NCBI GenBank assembly: GCA_051884615.1
Contig: JBJEVT010000031.1
Location: 1-64,000, forward strand
DNA: 64,000 nucleotides
Reading direction: 5' to 3'
From: UBA1724 sp051884615
Lineage (GTDB): Bacteria > Verrucomicrobiota > Lentisphaeria > Oligosphaerales > Oligosphaeraceae
Shown here piece after piece: positions 50,676 through 60,040 of the stretch (positions within the stretch are counted from its first letter, which is position 1; each line of letters begins with the position of its first letter). The position numbers and the translations under genes are program-made. The notes beneath the pieces are model-generated. The model did not search any database and had not been told where the DNA came from. It saw only the letters and a list, made by a program, of their open reading frames with translations.

Positions 50676-52225
50676 CTTTGGTCCCGCAGCCGGCATAGGG
50701 CCGCCCAGAGGGAGAGGAGGAAGAGGAGCCGGGTCCAGAGGGGAGGGGCGGCCACGGCCACGCAGCTCCCCCCCTGGCTTCCCAGGGTGGAGAGTCTTCC
50801 CGCCAGGCGAAGCAGCGTGCCCAGGATGCCGGCCCACAGGGGGGTTCCCCGGGGAAGAAGGAGTCCCAGGAGCAGGCGCAGGGGGAGGAAGGCCAGAATC
50901 AGGGTGACGAGGGCGCCCAGGGGGAGATTGACCAGGGGCGCCAGGAGGCCCAGGCGTCCGTTGGTTTCCAGGGAGAGCCAGAGGGCGGCGCACCAGGCCA
51001 GGATGCCGGCGCCCAGGGTGCCCGCCACCCATTTTGCCAGAAGAATCCGGCGATGCCGTCGCATTTCCCTGGGAAGCCAGCGCTGTCGTTCTTCCAGGAG
51101 TTCGCCCAGTTCCCGGAAGAGGGGGGCGGCGAAGAGGAGCATGGCCACCACCGTGTGGGAGTAGAGGAAGCCCACGTTGAGGACGCACAGGGGCTGGAAG
51201 GCAAGGGCGGCAAGTCCCGAGAGCCCCTGGGCGTTGGCCCAGACGGGGGCGCGCCACCGCATCCGGGCGTAAATGACCGCCAGCACCATTCCCAGGGCGC
51301 GCAAGCCGGATGCCGACGCCCCCGTCATCAGCACATATCCCGTCAGCAGGGCTCCCAACGCCGCCCGGCGCCATGCCAGCGACATCCCCGCCCACCGCAG
51401 CGCCAGACCCGCCATCCAGGCCACCATCCCCACATGCATCCCCGAAATGGCGAAGGCATGGATGGTGCCCGCCCACGCCTGGCGCCGCCGCCATGCCCGG
51501 GGCAGAGCCTCCGAGGCGCCCAGTCCCAGGGCGAGGGCCATCTGTCCCTCCAGGGGGGAGGAGAGTCCCTCCACCAGGGAGAGTCCCAGGCGTTCCCGCA
51601 TTTTCCGCAGGGGGCTTTCCCTTCTTTCCCGTCCGGCGACCCGCCATTCCGTCAGGCGCGCTTCCCGGCGCACGCCCCGCGCCCGGAGGGAATCATCCGG
51701 TGCCAGGGGCAGAAAGACGGCCCGTCCCTCCAGGAGGGTGCCTTCCGGCAATTCCCGCAGCAGAGATTGTTCCCGGGCGTCGCCTCCCTGGAGCCAGACC
51801 CGATGACGGACGGGCGTCGGCGTTCCTCCTGTCGCCCGGGTGGCGACCCGCCGCAGCTCCCCCACGACGCGCCCGCCGCCGCCGTCCCACGGGGCGAGGA
51901 GGCCGCCGGTGAGGGGCGTTTCCGCGACCACCAGGGAGAAGCTGCCCGAGGTCCGTTCCCGGGGAAAGACCGCCGCCAGGGCATCTTCGCCCCAGGCTTC
52001 CCGGAGGAGGAACCATCCCCATCCCGCCAAAGGCAGAAGCCCCCATGCCAGCCAGCGCCAGCCCCGCGCCCCGCTGAGCCACGTCACCCCCAGCCATCCT
52101 GCCGCCCACCCCGCGCACCAGAGCCAGCCGCCGCCCCGGGCGGCGCACAGCGCCCCCCACGACAAGCCGCCGAAGGCCCAGAAGGCAGGGGCGGTGACAC
52201 GCAACTGACGCAGACTTGGGGACAT
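50630..52225 (-). CDS. comEC: ComEC/Rec2-family membrane protein
   Basis: A 531-residue polytopic protein. The N-terminal helices are followed by a soluble OB-like part (about 95-190), then the competence domain with TIHAFAISGMHVGMVAWM (~283) and many helices. ComEC carries single-stranded DNA across the inner membrane. The C-terminal metallo-beta-lactamase domain of longer relatives is absent. The 3' end overlaps the 3' end of the ligA/kinase frame by 46 bp in convergent orientation. Confidence 0.85.
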   Translation of the reverse strand: MSPSLRQLRVTAPAFWAFGGLSWGALCAARGGGWLWCAGWAAGWLGVTWLSGARGWRWLAWGLLPLAGWGWFLLREAWGEDALAAVFPRERTSGSFSLVVAETPLTGGLLAPWDGGGGRVVGELRRVATRATGGTPTPVRHRVWLQGGDAREQSLLRELPEGTLLEGRAVFLPLAPDDSLRARGVRREARLTEWRVAGRERRESPLRKMRERLGLSLVEGLSSPLEGQMALALGLGASEALPRAWRRRQAWAGTIHAFAISGMHVGMVAWMAGLALRWAGMSLAWRRAALGALLTGYVLMTGASASGLRALGMVLAVIYARMRWRAPVWANAQGLSGLAALAFQPLCVLNVGFLYSHTVVAMLLFAAPLFRELGELLEERQRWLPREMRRHRRILLAKWVAGTLGAGILAWCAALWLSLETNGRLGLLAPLVNLPLGALVTLILAFLPLRLLLGLLLPRGTPLWAGILGTLLRLAGRLSTLGSQGGSCVAVAAPPLWTRLLFLLSLWAALCRLRDQSYARRYSAGSRESKR

Positions 52226-52659
52226 GCCCGTACCGTCGCTTCCTCCCCCGCCTCCGCAACTCTCTTCCCCCCCTTCTCCTCCCTCTTCTCCCTCCCGCCC
52301 GGGAATTCCCCGCCCATGGGGTGTCCACGATTCCCGTGTGGGGAGGAAAAACGAGGGGGCGGGGCGCCGTGAAAAAATGGGGAAGAAAAGCGTGGGGCGG
52401 GGGGTGAAAAAAATTCCGTGGTGGCTAGAGTACCTGGTGTGTCGGCGAAACGGGGAGGGGACGGGGGTGTGCCTCGCCTGACGCCGCGCCGCTGGTTTTT
52501 TTCTTTTGCCCTTCGTTTCCCCAAACATCCTTCTCCTGGAGGAGAATAGGCGTTCCCGCCTCTTTGGCGGGGCGCCGTCCGTCGTTTTTCCCATCTGACC
52601 TTGACTCGAAATCGCCTGCATCCCCCTGCTTGGGGAAGAAACAGGTTTCCTGGCTGCTC
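52226..52659. other. Divergent intergenic region between comEC and the export locus
   Basis: A pyrimidine-rich first half is followed by A-runs (52374, 52409) and TTTTTTTCTTTT near 52497. TTGACT at about 52601 could be a -35 towards the TolC-like gene, but no good -10 was seen at the right distance. No gene or repeat unit is recognised. Confidence 0.35.
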
Positions 52660-54099
52660 ATGAAGAAATCGACGTTGCCCATTTTGCTTATTTCGGCGTT
52701 GGTGTGCCTGGGGAATCCTCTGGGGGAGTTGTTGCGTCAGGCTTCGGAGACCCATCCCGCCCTGGTGGCGGAGCGTGCCGTGGTGGAGCAGACCCTGCGT
52801 CGTCACGAGGAACTGGCGGAATATTTGGATCCATCCCTGTATGGCGCGGTGGGCGGGGCGACCCGGATCCGGGATCTGCCCGGCGCCCCCGCGGGCTATG
52901 ACACGGTGGACAGCGCCAACGCCCTGGAGGCCCAGGCGGGGGTGCGGATTCCCGTGGAGGCGGGCGCGGTGGTTTCCGTGGGCGGGGTGTTTCGCCGCTG
53001 GTTTGAGCCGGACGCCCCCTATGACTCCCTCTATCAGCATCTCCTGGGGGTGAATCTCCAGGTGCCCCTGTGGCAGGACCGGGGCTTCGCCCTGTATGGG
53101 CATCGCCGGGCGGCGGCGCTTGCCTCCTGCTCCGGCGCCATTCATCGGCTGCAGCAGGCGGAGCAGCAGGTGCGCCGCCAGGTGGAGGCGGCCTACATCC
53201 AGCTTTGCGCCGCGGAGGCGGATTGCCTGGTGTGGGGAGACGCCACGGATCGCTTCCGGCGGCTCCACCAGGAGGCGGATCAGCTGGCGGCTTTGAAGGC
53301 CATCCCCCAATACCAGGTCCAGACCGCCCTGCGGGAACTCCAGGGAGGACTGGCGGACGAGGAAGCCGCCAGGCAGGCACGGGAAAACGCGGCGCTCGCC
53401 CTGGGGCAGGCCCTGGGACTGCGGGAACCCCGGGAGGCACGGGCGTGCACCTCGGAGGATCTTCTCCAGGCCGCCCTCTCCCTGCCCCCCCTGGAGGAGG
53501 ATCTGGAGATCGCCGCCGCCCTGGAGCGCCGGGGCAGCTACCTGGCCATCCGGGACGACCAGCGGGTTGCGGAGGAGGAATCCGCTCTGGAAGCGGAGTA
53601 TCGGAAGGACCAGGTGACCCTCCAGGCGGGAGTCACCTGGCAGGGGGATTCCTCGGGCGGTCCCATGGGGTCGTACCGGGAGCTGACGGACCACCACTGG
53701 GGCGGGGAGGTGCTGCTGGTCTGGAGCCGCCCGCTGGACTACACGGGCCCGGAGGCGGCGATGGCGCGGATGGCGGCCCGTCGTCAGGAGTTGTCGGCGC
53801 GCCTGGAGGTGCAGGCTGTGGAGATCACGGGGGAGATCCGGGGGGCGCAGTTGCGGTTTGCGGGGGCGCGGCGTCGTCTTTCCCTGGTGCGCGAGGGGGT
53901 TCAGGCGGCGCGTCGGACCCTGGAGGCGGAGCAGGAGCGGTTTCGCCTGGGGGAGAGCACCTCGGCCATTGTCCTGGACGCCCAGAAGGAGCTGAACAAC
54001 ATCCTCCTGCGGCAGAACGCCACGGCGGCGGAACTTCTCCTGGCCTACGCGGAACTCCAATACGCCCTGGGCTACCCCCGGGAGACCCCCCTCCTGTAG
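52660..54099 (+). CDS. TolC-like outer-membrane efflux protein
   Basis: About 479 residues, with a signal peptide (LPILLISALVCLGNP). The mature protein shows two repeats of long helices with OEP-family spacing, e.g. LLRQASETHPALVAERAVVEQTL at the start and ARRTLEAEQERFRLGESTSAIVLDAQKELN near the end. It should form a trimeric outer-membrane channel for the adaptor and ABC proteins encoded just downstream. The SD is weak. Confidence 0.8.
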   Translation: MKKSTLPILLISALVCLGNPLGELLRQASETHPALVAERAVVEQTLRRHEELAEYLDPSLYGAVGGATRIRDLPGAPAGYDTVDSANALEAQAGVRIPVEAGAVVSVGGVFRRWFEPDAPYDSLYQHLLGVNLQVPLWQDRGFALYGHRRAAALASCSGAIHRLQQAEQQVRRQVEAAYIQLCAAEADCLVWGDATDRFRRLHQEADQLAALKAIPQYQVQTALRELQGGLADEEAARQARENAALALGQALGLREPREARACTSEDLLQAALSLPPLEEDLEIAAALERRGSYLAIRDDQRVAEEESALEAEYRKDQVTLQAGVTWQGDSSGGPMGSYRELTDHHWGGEVLLVWSRPLDYTGPEAAMARMAARRQELSARLEVQAVEITGEIRGAQLRFAGARRRLSLVREGVQAARRTLEAEQERFRLGESTSAIVLDAQKELNNILLRQNATAAELLLAYAELQYALGYPRETPLL

Positions 54100-54180
54100 G
54101 CGCCACCCCACACCCTTTCCTTTTCCCAGCGTTCCTTCCCTGCCTCCATCCCACACCCCTTCTTCTTTGCATCAATCGCC

Positions 54181-54996
54181 ATGGGCTTCCATCTCTTTGG
54201 ACATCGGGACAAGACGGACCTGCCGGCTCTGCAGAATCTTCCCACCGCCATGACGGGGAGCATGGCGCTCCCGGAGGACCAGCGGGCACAACTGGCCTCG
54301 GACCTTTCCATGCTGGACAAGACGGATTTGGCCAGGAGCCAGCGCCTCCAGAAGGATGTGGAGCGCTCCGTGATTTCCGCCGCCGAGGATTCGGTGAAGC
54401 GTCTCCGGGTGGTGGAGATGGGGCGGTGCCCCTCCTGCGGCGCCCACATCTACCAGCACGTGGGCGCCAACATCTGCGACGCCTGCGGCTGGCACCAGTT
54501 CGATCTGCCCAAGAAGGGGGCGGTGCGGGTCCACCTGAAAGGGGGCGGCGAGGCGCCCCTGGAGGGCGAGCGGGCCTACGTCCTGAAGAGCGGCGACTGT
54601 CTGGTGGTGCGCAACGGAGTGGTGGCGGCCCAGGTGCCGCGGGACGCCTACACCTGGGTGGAGTACAACTGGCCCCAGGAGGAGTTGTCGTCCCGCCACA
54701 CGGAGGCGCAGAAGCAGCTGACCGTGCCCTGCGGCTGGTGCGGCAAGAGCACCAATCCCACGGCGGACGGCTTCCATCTGCTCCACATCGCCTTCGGCGC
54801 CACCCAGGAGCGGTACTGCTTCTGTTGCGACGATTGCTACGAGGCTTTCCGGAAGATGTATCCCTCCCGGGTGCATCGGGATTGCTACAACCGGGATTGC
54901 GCCGGCTGCAATGCCTGTCAGAAGCGTTACGACGAGGAGGCCGCCGAGATGCGGATGCTCGCCAAGGACTACATCCGCACAGGAAAGGAGCGTTAG
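54181..54996 (+). CDS. Cysteine-rich zinc-ribbon protein of an export locus
   Basis: A 271-residue soluble protein without a signal peptide. Helical N-terminal region (1-78), then a zinc ribbon CPSC...CDAC (83, 86, 99, 102), a beta-rich middle and a second Cys cluster (~190-245) with CGWCGK, CFCCDDCYEAFRK (TRASH/YHS-like spacing) and CYNRDCAGCNACQ. It is encoded between the TolC-like and HlyD-like genes, with only 6 bp to the latter. It may be a cytoplasmic metal- or substrate-handling partner of the exporter; function is not known. Confidence 0.65.
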   Translation: MGFHLFGHRDKTDLPALQNLPTAMTGSMALPEDQRAQLASDLSMLDKTDLARSQRLQKDVERSVISAAEDSVKRLRVVEMGRCPSCGAHIYQHVGANICDACGWHQFDLPKKGAVRVHLKGGGEAPLEGERAYVLKSGDCLVVRNGVVAAQVPRDAYTWVEYNWPQEELSSRHTEAQKQLTVPCGWCGKSTNPTADGFHLLHIAFGATQERYCFCCDDCYEAFRKMYPSRVHRDCYNRDCAGCNACQKRYDEEAAEMRMLAKDYIRTGKER

Positions 54997-55002
54997 GCTG
55001 TC

Positions 55003-56115
55003 ATGGGAGACATTCGCACGACGGAAGGGGAGGGGTTGCCGGAGACCCGGGAGCAGCGGCGGTACCGCAAAGGGAAGGCGCTGCTCTGGTTTCTCGGGGT
55101 GGTGGTTGCGGTGGTGTTGCTGGGGCTGGTGATTCCGGTGAACCGGTATGCCACCGCCCGGGGCTATGTGACCACCCGGGAATATGCGGAGGTCCGCTCT
55201 CCCGTGACGGGGATTGTGAACCGGATTCTGGTCTCCTCGGGGGAGGAGGTGGAGGCGGGCCAGGTGCTGGTGGAGTTGAACTGCGCCGAGGAGGAGGCCA
55301 CCCTCTCCGAGGCCCAGGCCCGGGTCTCCCGGCTGCGTTCCGAGCGGGAGCGCCGCCAGACGGAGATGTCCAGCGACCTCTCCCGGAAGAGCGTGGAGCT
55401 GGAGGAGCGGAAGCGGACCCATGGAGCGGATCTCCAGGTGGCGGAATTGGAGCTGGCCAACCAGGAGAGCCGTCTCGCCCTCACCCGGGAGCTGCTGGAG
55501 AAGGGGCTCAAGTCCCAGCGGGAATTGGACGAGATCCGCCTGAGCCGGGATTTGTGCCAGGTGCGGCTGGACACCTTGCGGGAGAAGGACTTCCAGGTAT
55601 ACGAGGAGTTGCTGGAGCGGGACCGCCGGATGTACGCCAGCGAGATGCAGTCCATTGACGAGGAGCTGTCGGCCCTGGAGGATTCCGTGCGCCGCGCCCA
55701 GGCCCGCATCGAGAACCGGAAGATCCGGGCGCCCATCGCGGGGCGCGTGGTGCGCTACGAGTTCGTGGTGGGGGAATTGCTGGAGCCCACCTACGTCATC
55801 TACGAGATCTTCGGCGGCGAGGAGCAGGTGCTGAAACTCCGGGTGGACGAGCGCTACGCCACCCGTCTGGCCACGGGCCAGCGCTACCGGGCGCGGCTTG
55901 CCAGCTACAACGGCGCCATCCAGCGCATCTACTTCCGGGGCACGGTGGACTATCTGCGGAACGTGGTGCAGAACGACGGGCAGAACGCCTACCGCATGGT
56001 CTACTGCAACTTCGATCCCGGCGACCTGCCCATCCAGCCGGGAACCACGGCGGAGGCACGAATCTATTACGCCCGGAGTTCCTTCTGGAGTTTCCTGCTG
56101 AATCTGGAACCCTGA
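55003..56115 (+). CDS. HlyD-like membrane fusion protein
   Basis: A 370-residue adaptor. One N-terminal helix (about 23-45) anchors it in the inner membrane. A split lipoyl domain follows (YAEVRSPVTGIVNRILVSSGEEVEAGQVLVELN), then a long coiled-coil hairpin (about 95-225), lipoyl return IRAPIAGRVVRYEFVVGELL and a beta-barrel. It should bridge the ABC pair to the TolC-like channel. Confidence 0.88.
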   Translation: MGDIRTTEGEGLPETREQRRYRKGKALLWFLGVVVAVVLLGLVIPVNRYATARGYVTTREYAEVRSPVTGIVNRILVSSGEEVEAGQVLVELNCAEEEATLSEAQARVSRLRSERERRQTEMSSDLSRKSVELEERKRTHGADLQVAELELANQESRLALTRELLEKGLKSQRELDEIRLSRDLCQVRLDTLREKDFQVYEELLERDRRMYASEMQSIDEELSALEDSVRRAQARIENRKIRAPIAGRVVRYEFVVGELLEPTYVIYEIFGGEEQVLKLRVDERYATRLATGQRYRARLASYNGAIQRIYFRGTVDYLRNVVQNDGQNAYRMVYCNFDPGDLPIQPGTTAEARIYYARSSFWSFLLNLEP

Positions 56116-56145
56116 CGGAGTCCCCGTCCGGAAGACGTCCCCTCC

Positions 56146-57900
56146 ATGAGCCAGGATGCCTCACAGCCCAACCTGATATGGTGGTTCCTGCGCCGCCACT
56201 GGCTTCCCATGGTGCAAGCCGGGTGCCTCACCCTGGTGATGGCGGGCCTCAGCTCCATGACCCCCCTGATCTCCACCTTCCTGGTGGACAAGGTCTTCAC
56301 CGAGGGGGACATGGGGATTTTCCTGCCCCTGGCCTTCTGCTATGTGGCAGGCCCCGTCATCCAGCAGATCATCACCATCTTCCAAAGCTCCCTGGGCGTC
56401 CTGGTGTCGGTCTTCTTCGCGGGGGAGCTGCGCTGCGCCGTCTACCGCCACCTCCTCTCCCTCTCCCTCCGGTTCTTCCAGGTGAACAGCGCCGGAAAGG
56501 TGGTGAACCGGGTGATGGAGGACACCCAGACCCTCCTGGGCATCTTCAACACCTCCGTGACCACCACGATCTCCGACACGATCATCGCCACCGTGGCCAT
56601 CTGCGTCACCATCACCATCAACTGGCGTCTGGCTCTCCTCTGCTTCCTGGTGGTGTCGGTCTTCGTGGTCAACTACCGCTTCAGCAGATGGCGCATCATC
56701 CGCTTCACCCGCCTGATGCGGCGGGAGGACGACGTCCTCACCGGCGGCGTCCAGAACCGGATTTCCGCGGCCCTGGCGGTGAAGACCTTTGGCACGGAGG
56801 AACGGGAGAACCAGATCTTCCAGGGGCATAATCTGGCGTCCCTGGACTACGGGCGCATCCGGGACAAGGCGAACATCCAGTTCTGGCTGAATGTCTCCCT
56901 GATCGCCGCCCTGGGACAGGCCCTGATCTACTTTTCCGGCTGCGCCATGGTGCTGAAGGGGCAGATGACCTACGGCCAGGTGCTGGCCTTCAACCTCTAT
57001 TGCATGCAGCTCATCTGGCCCTGCGTGCGCTTCAGCCAGCTGGCGGGGCGGCTCCAGGAGGCCCGGGTGGCCCTGGGGCGTCTGGTGGAGTATCTGGAGG
57101 TGGTGCCGGAGATCCAGGACTGCCCCCATCCCCGTTCCGTCTCCCGCCTTCGGGGGGAGGTGGAGTTTCGGGATGTGGAGTTCCACTATGTGGAGGATGT
57201 GCCGGTGATCCGGAACATCAGCCTGAAGGTCTCTCCGGGGGAGACGGTGGCATTCATCGGGGCCACGGGCTGCGGCAAGTCCACCATGCTGAATCTTCTG
57301 ACCCGCTTCTACGATGTGACGGGGGGGCGGATTCTGCTGGACGGGGTGGATATCCGGGAATACCGGATGAAGGACCTCCAGCGCCAGTTCGGCATCGTCC
57401 TCCAGGAATCCCACATCTTCTCCGTCTCGGTCCGGGAGAACATCCGGTACGGGCGTCCCCAGGCCACGGACGCCCAGGTGGAGGAGGCGGCCCGGGCGGC
57501 GGAAATCCACGATTTCATCCAGAGCCTTCCCCATGGCTACGACACCCTCATGGGGGAGGAGGGGGTGGCCCTCTCCGTGGGGCAGAAGCAGCGCATCAAC
57601 ATCGCCCGGGCGATTTGCGCCAATCCCTCCATCATGATCATGGACGAGGCCACCAGCTCCCTGGACTCCGATTCCGAGGCCGCCATCCAGCGGGGCATGG
57701 AACGCCTGCTGGCGGGGCGCACCAGCTTCGTGGTGGCCCACCGACTCTCCACCATCCGGAACGCCCACCAGATCATCCTCATCGATCACGGGCGCATTCT
57801 GGAGCAGGGCACCCATGAGCAGCTGATGGCCCTGGAGAACGGGCACTACCGGGATCTGTATACCAAGCACATGGGGAAGGGGGTGCTGGACGATGGCTAA
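56146..57900 (+). CDS. ABC exporter half-transporter, catalytically complete subunit
   Basis: A 584-residue fusion of a six-helix membrane domain (about 15-320) and an ATPase domain. Walker A is GATGCGKST (~371-379), the signature is LSVGQ (~475) instead of LSGGQ, Walker B is MIMDEATSSLD with the catalytic Glu, and the H-loop is VVAHRLST. There is no C39 peptidase. It overlaps the second ABC gene by 8 bp. The altered signature pairs with the altered Walker B of the partner, as in heterodimeric exporters. Confidence 0.9.
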   Translation: MSQDASQPNLIWWFLRRHWLPMVQAGCLTLVMAGLSSMTPLISTFLVDKVFTEGDMGIFLPLAFCYVAGPVIQQIITIFQSSLGVLVSVFFAGELRCAVYRHLLSLSLRFFQVNSAGKVVNRVMEDTQTLLGIFNTSVTTTISDTIIATVAICVTITINWRLALLCFLVVSVFVVNYRFSRWRIIRFTRLMRREDDVLTGGVQNRISAALAVKTFGTEERENQIFQGHNLASLDYGRIRDKANIQFWLNVSLIAALGQALIYFSGCAMVLKGQMTYGQVLAFNLYCMQLIWPCVRFSQLAGRLQEARVALGRLVEYLEVVPEIQDCPHPRSVSRLRGEVEFRDVEFHYVEDVPVIRNISLKVSPGETVAFIGATGCGKSTMLNLLTRFYDVTGGRILLDGVDIREYRMKDLQRQFGIVLQESHIFSVSVRENIRYGRPQATDAQVEEAARAAEIHDFIQSLPHGYDTLMGEEGVALSVGQKQRINIARAICANPSIMIMDEATSSLDSDSEAAIQRGMERLLAGRTSFVVAHRLSTIRNAHQIILIDHGRILEQGTHEQLMALENGHYRDLYTKHMGKGVLDDG

Positions 57901-59899
57901 GCTGGGCGGCGGATTCCTCAAATTCATGTGCCACGAGCACTTCCGGGGCTACGCCTACCGGGGCGAATCCCGGCGGGAGGGCGGCGAGCACGACACGGGA
58001 CACCTGCGGCGCTTCTTCCGGGAGTATCTCTGGAAGCATCGCTGGATGCTCTTGACCACCATCCTGGTCATTGGCCTCAACAACTCCGGCCCCTATATCA
58101 TCGCCGCCTTGAACCGGGTGACCGTGGACCGGATCCTGGTGGTGACGGACGAGGAGGGACGACCCATGACGCCTCCCCCGAAGACCCGCTACCAGGAGGG
58201 GACGGCACCCCAATACCGGTCGCCGGGACGGACGCCCCCCAGGGAGAGCATGGGGCGCCGCATGGCCCGGGGCGTGCGCCTCAACGGGCGCCCCGCCGAG
58301 GCGGGAAGGGCGCTCCTGCTTCTGGCGGGCCTCTACGTCCTCTCCCAGCTCTTCTTCAACTTCCTCTCCCGCCGGGCGGACTACCTCCTGGTGGACTTCT
58401 CCATGCAGGTGCTGGGGACGCTGCGGGAGAACATGCACCGGAAGGCCATGGCTCTCTCCCTGGGCTATCAGCAGAAGGTCACCCCGGGGCGTCTGCTCTC
58501 CCGGGTGGTCAGCGACACGGGGGCGGTGCGCGCGGAGATCAGCGGGCTGGTGGAGCTGACGGCCAACGTGGTCTTCAAGGTGGGCATCGGGGTGGTCATT
58601 CTCCTGGTGTCGGAATGGCGGGTGCTTCTGGTGCTGCTGGCGATTTTTCCCGCCTTCCTGTGGATTCGCCGCCACTTCGAGCCCTCCATGCGGAAGATGC
58701 AGCGGGAGCAGCGCTTCACCAACAGCGCCCTCTATGGCCTGATCTCCCAGAAGATGGACGCCATCAAGGCCATCCAGTCCTATGGCCAGCAGGAGCGGGA
58801 GTATCTGGCCTTCCACCGCCTCTCCTCCACCTACAATCGGGACGCCATCCGGGTGCAGTGGAAGTACAAGGTGATGGACATCTCCACCTGGTTCTCCCTC
58901 CACCTCGCCAATTGCGCGGTCTTCCTGGCGGGGGGCTATATGGTGGCCACGGGCCGGATGAGCCTGGGCAAGCTGGTCTTTCTCCAGACTCTCACCCAGA
59001 TCTTCTTCCAGCCGGCCTCGGAATTCACCCAGCTTTCCTTCGTCCTCCAGCGTCTCCAGGTGGCCCTGGGCCGGTGCTTCCGCATCCTGGACGAGCTGCC
59101 GGAGATCCAGGACGCCCCGGACGCCGTGGAGATGCCCCGTCCCCTGACCCGGGGCATCCACATCCGGGACCTCACCTTCGCCTACGACGAGAAGGAGGCG
59201 AAGCAGAAGGGGGACGAGCCCCTCTACGCCCTCTCCCATGTGAATCTGGATGTGCCCGCCGGGGAATGGCTCTGCGTCATGGGGGCCTCCGGCGCCGGAA
59301 AAACCACTCTCCTCCATCTCCTCGCCCGCCTCTACCCCCCCACCTCCGGCACCATCGACTACGATGGCGTCCCCCTGGAGAAGGTGAGCCTGGAAAGCCT
59401 CCACAGAAACGTGGGCGTGGTGCCCCAGGAGGCCCAGATCTTCTCCGGCACCGTGCGGGATAATATCGCCTACGGGTTCCCCCAGGCCTCCAACCACCAG
59501 ATCCTGGAGGCCGCCAAGGCGGCGCAACTCCACGAGGTCATCATGGAAATGCCCGTCCAATACGAAACTCTCATCGGGGAAAAGGGACAGTCCCTCTCCG
59601 GGGGACAACGCCAGAGGCTCTCCATGGCGCGGGCGCTCCTCTGCCAGCCTGGCATCCTCCTCCTGGACGACTGCACCAGCGCGCTGGACGCCAACACGGA
59701 ACGGAAAATCCAGGAGACCCTCATGACGCAGATGGGGGGAAGAACCGCCGTCATCGTCTCCCAGCGGGTCTCCATGGCCATCCGGTGCCAGCACATCGCC
59801 GTCCTGGAGCGGGGACGGGTGGTGGAGTTCGGCACCCACAAGGAACTGCTGGAACGGGGCGGCTTCTATGCCACGCTCTTCCGGGAGCAGACACGGTAG
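57893..59899 (+). CDS. ABC exporter half-transporter, degenerate-site subunit
   Basis: A 668-residue ABC half-transporter. Walker A is GASGAGKTT (~464-472), the signature LSGGQ is canonical (~567), but Walker B reads ILLLDDCTSALD, with Asp in place of the catalytic Glu. The switch His is changed too (VSQRVSM). An insertion of about 50 residues rich in Pro and Arg (~83-140) lies between the first two helices and probably faces the periplasm. It should form a heterodimer with the 584-residue subunit. Confidence 0.9.
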   Translation: MAKLGGGFLKFMCHEHFRGYAYRGESRREGGEHDTGHLRRFFREYLWKHRWMLLTTILVIGLNNSGPYIIAALNRVTVDRILVVTDEEGRPMTPPPKTRYQEGTAPQYRSPGRTPPRESMGRRMARGVRLNGRPAEAGRALLLLAGLYVLSQLFFNFLSRRADYLLVDFSMQVLGTLRENMHRKAMALSLGYQQKVTPGRLLSRVVSDTGAVRAEISGLVELTANVVFKVGIGVVILLVSEWRVLLVLLAIFPAFLWIRRHFEPSMRKMQREQRFTNSALYGLISQKMDAIKAIQSYGQQEREYLAFHRLSSTYNRDAIRVQWKYKVMDISTWFSLHLANCAVFLAGGYMVATGRMSLGKLVFLQTLTQIFFQPASEFTQLSFVLQRLQVALGRCFRILDELPEIQDAPDAVEMPRPLTRGIHIRDLTFAYDEKEAKQKGDEPLYALSHVNLDVPAGEWLCVMGASGAGKTTLLHLLARLYPPTSGTIDYDGVPLEKVSLESLHRNVGVVPQEAQIFSGTVRDNIAYGFPQASNHQILEAAKAAQLHEVIMEMPVQYETLIGEKGQSLSGGQRQRLSMARALLCQPGILLLDDCTSALDANTERKIQETLMTQMGGRTAVIVSQRVSMAIRCQHIAVLERGRVVEFGTHKELLERGGFYATLFREQTR

Positions 59900-59908
59900 T
59901 ATATTATT

Positions 59909-59937
59909 TATAACTCGTTTAGAATAAAGGAGTTATA
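59909..59937 (+). terminator. A+T-rich inverted repeat after the export locus
   Basis: TATAACTC (59909-59916) pairs with GAGTTATA (59930-59937) across a 13-nt loop, 10 bp after the last ABC gene stop. The stem is weak and lacks a T-run, so it is a poor terminator and could be a binding site instead. Confidence 0.3.
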
Positions 59938-59964
59938 TAATAAGATCGCCGCCCGCGACGCGGC

Positions 59965-60036
59965 GGGGGCTAGAGAATCTAGATGCCCTAGGAAATCCAG
60001 GAAATCCAGGAAATCTAGAGAATCCAGGAAATCTCC
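59965..60036 (+). repeat. Dispersed intergenic repeat, family B
   Basis: Units CTAGAGAAT, CTAGATGCC, CTAGGAAAT, then four CCAGGAAAT/CTAGAGAAT-like 9-mers follow a GGCGGGGG flank. This copy has more AATC-type units than the others and runs up to the end of folE. Confidence 0.65.
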
Positions 60037-60040
60037 TCTG

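Noticed and set aside
46806..51647. Minus-strand open frame of about 1600 codons opposite mnmE and ligA
   Set aside because: Gly/Pro/His-rich shadow of GC-rich coding sequence; the plus-strand genes have full family motifs.
59985..60036. CRISPR-like short repeats
   Set aside because: The units are 9-nt and directly tandem, with no spacers of constant length and no cas genes; they belong to repeat family B.
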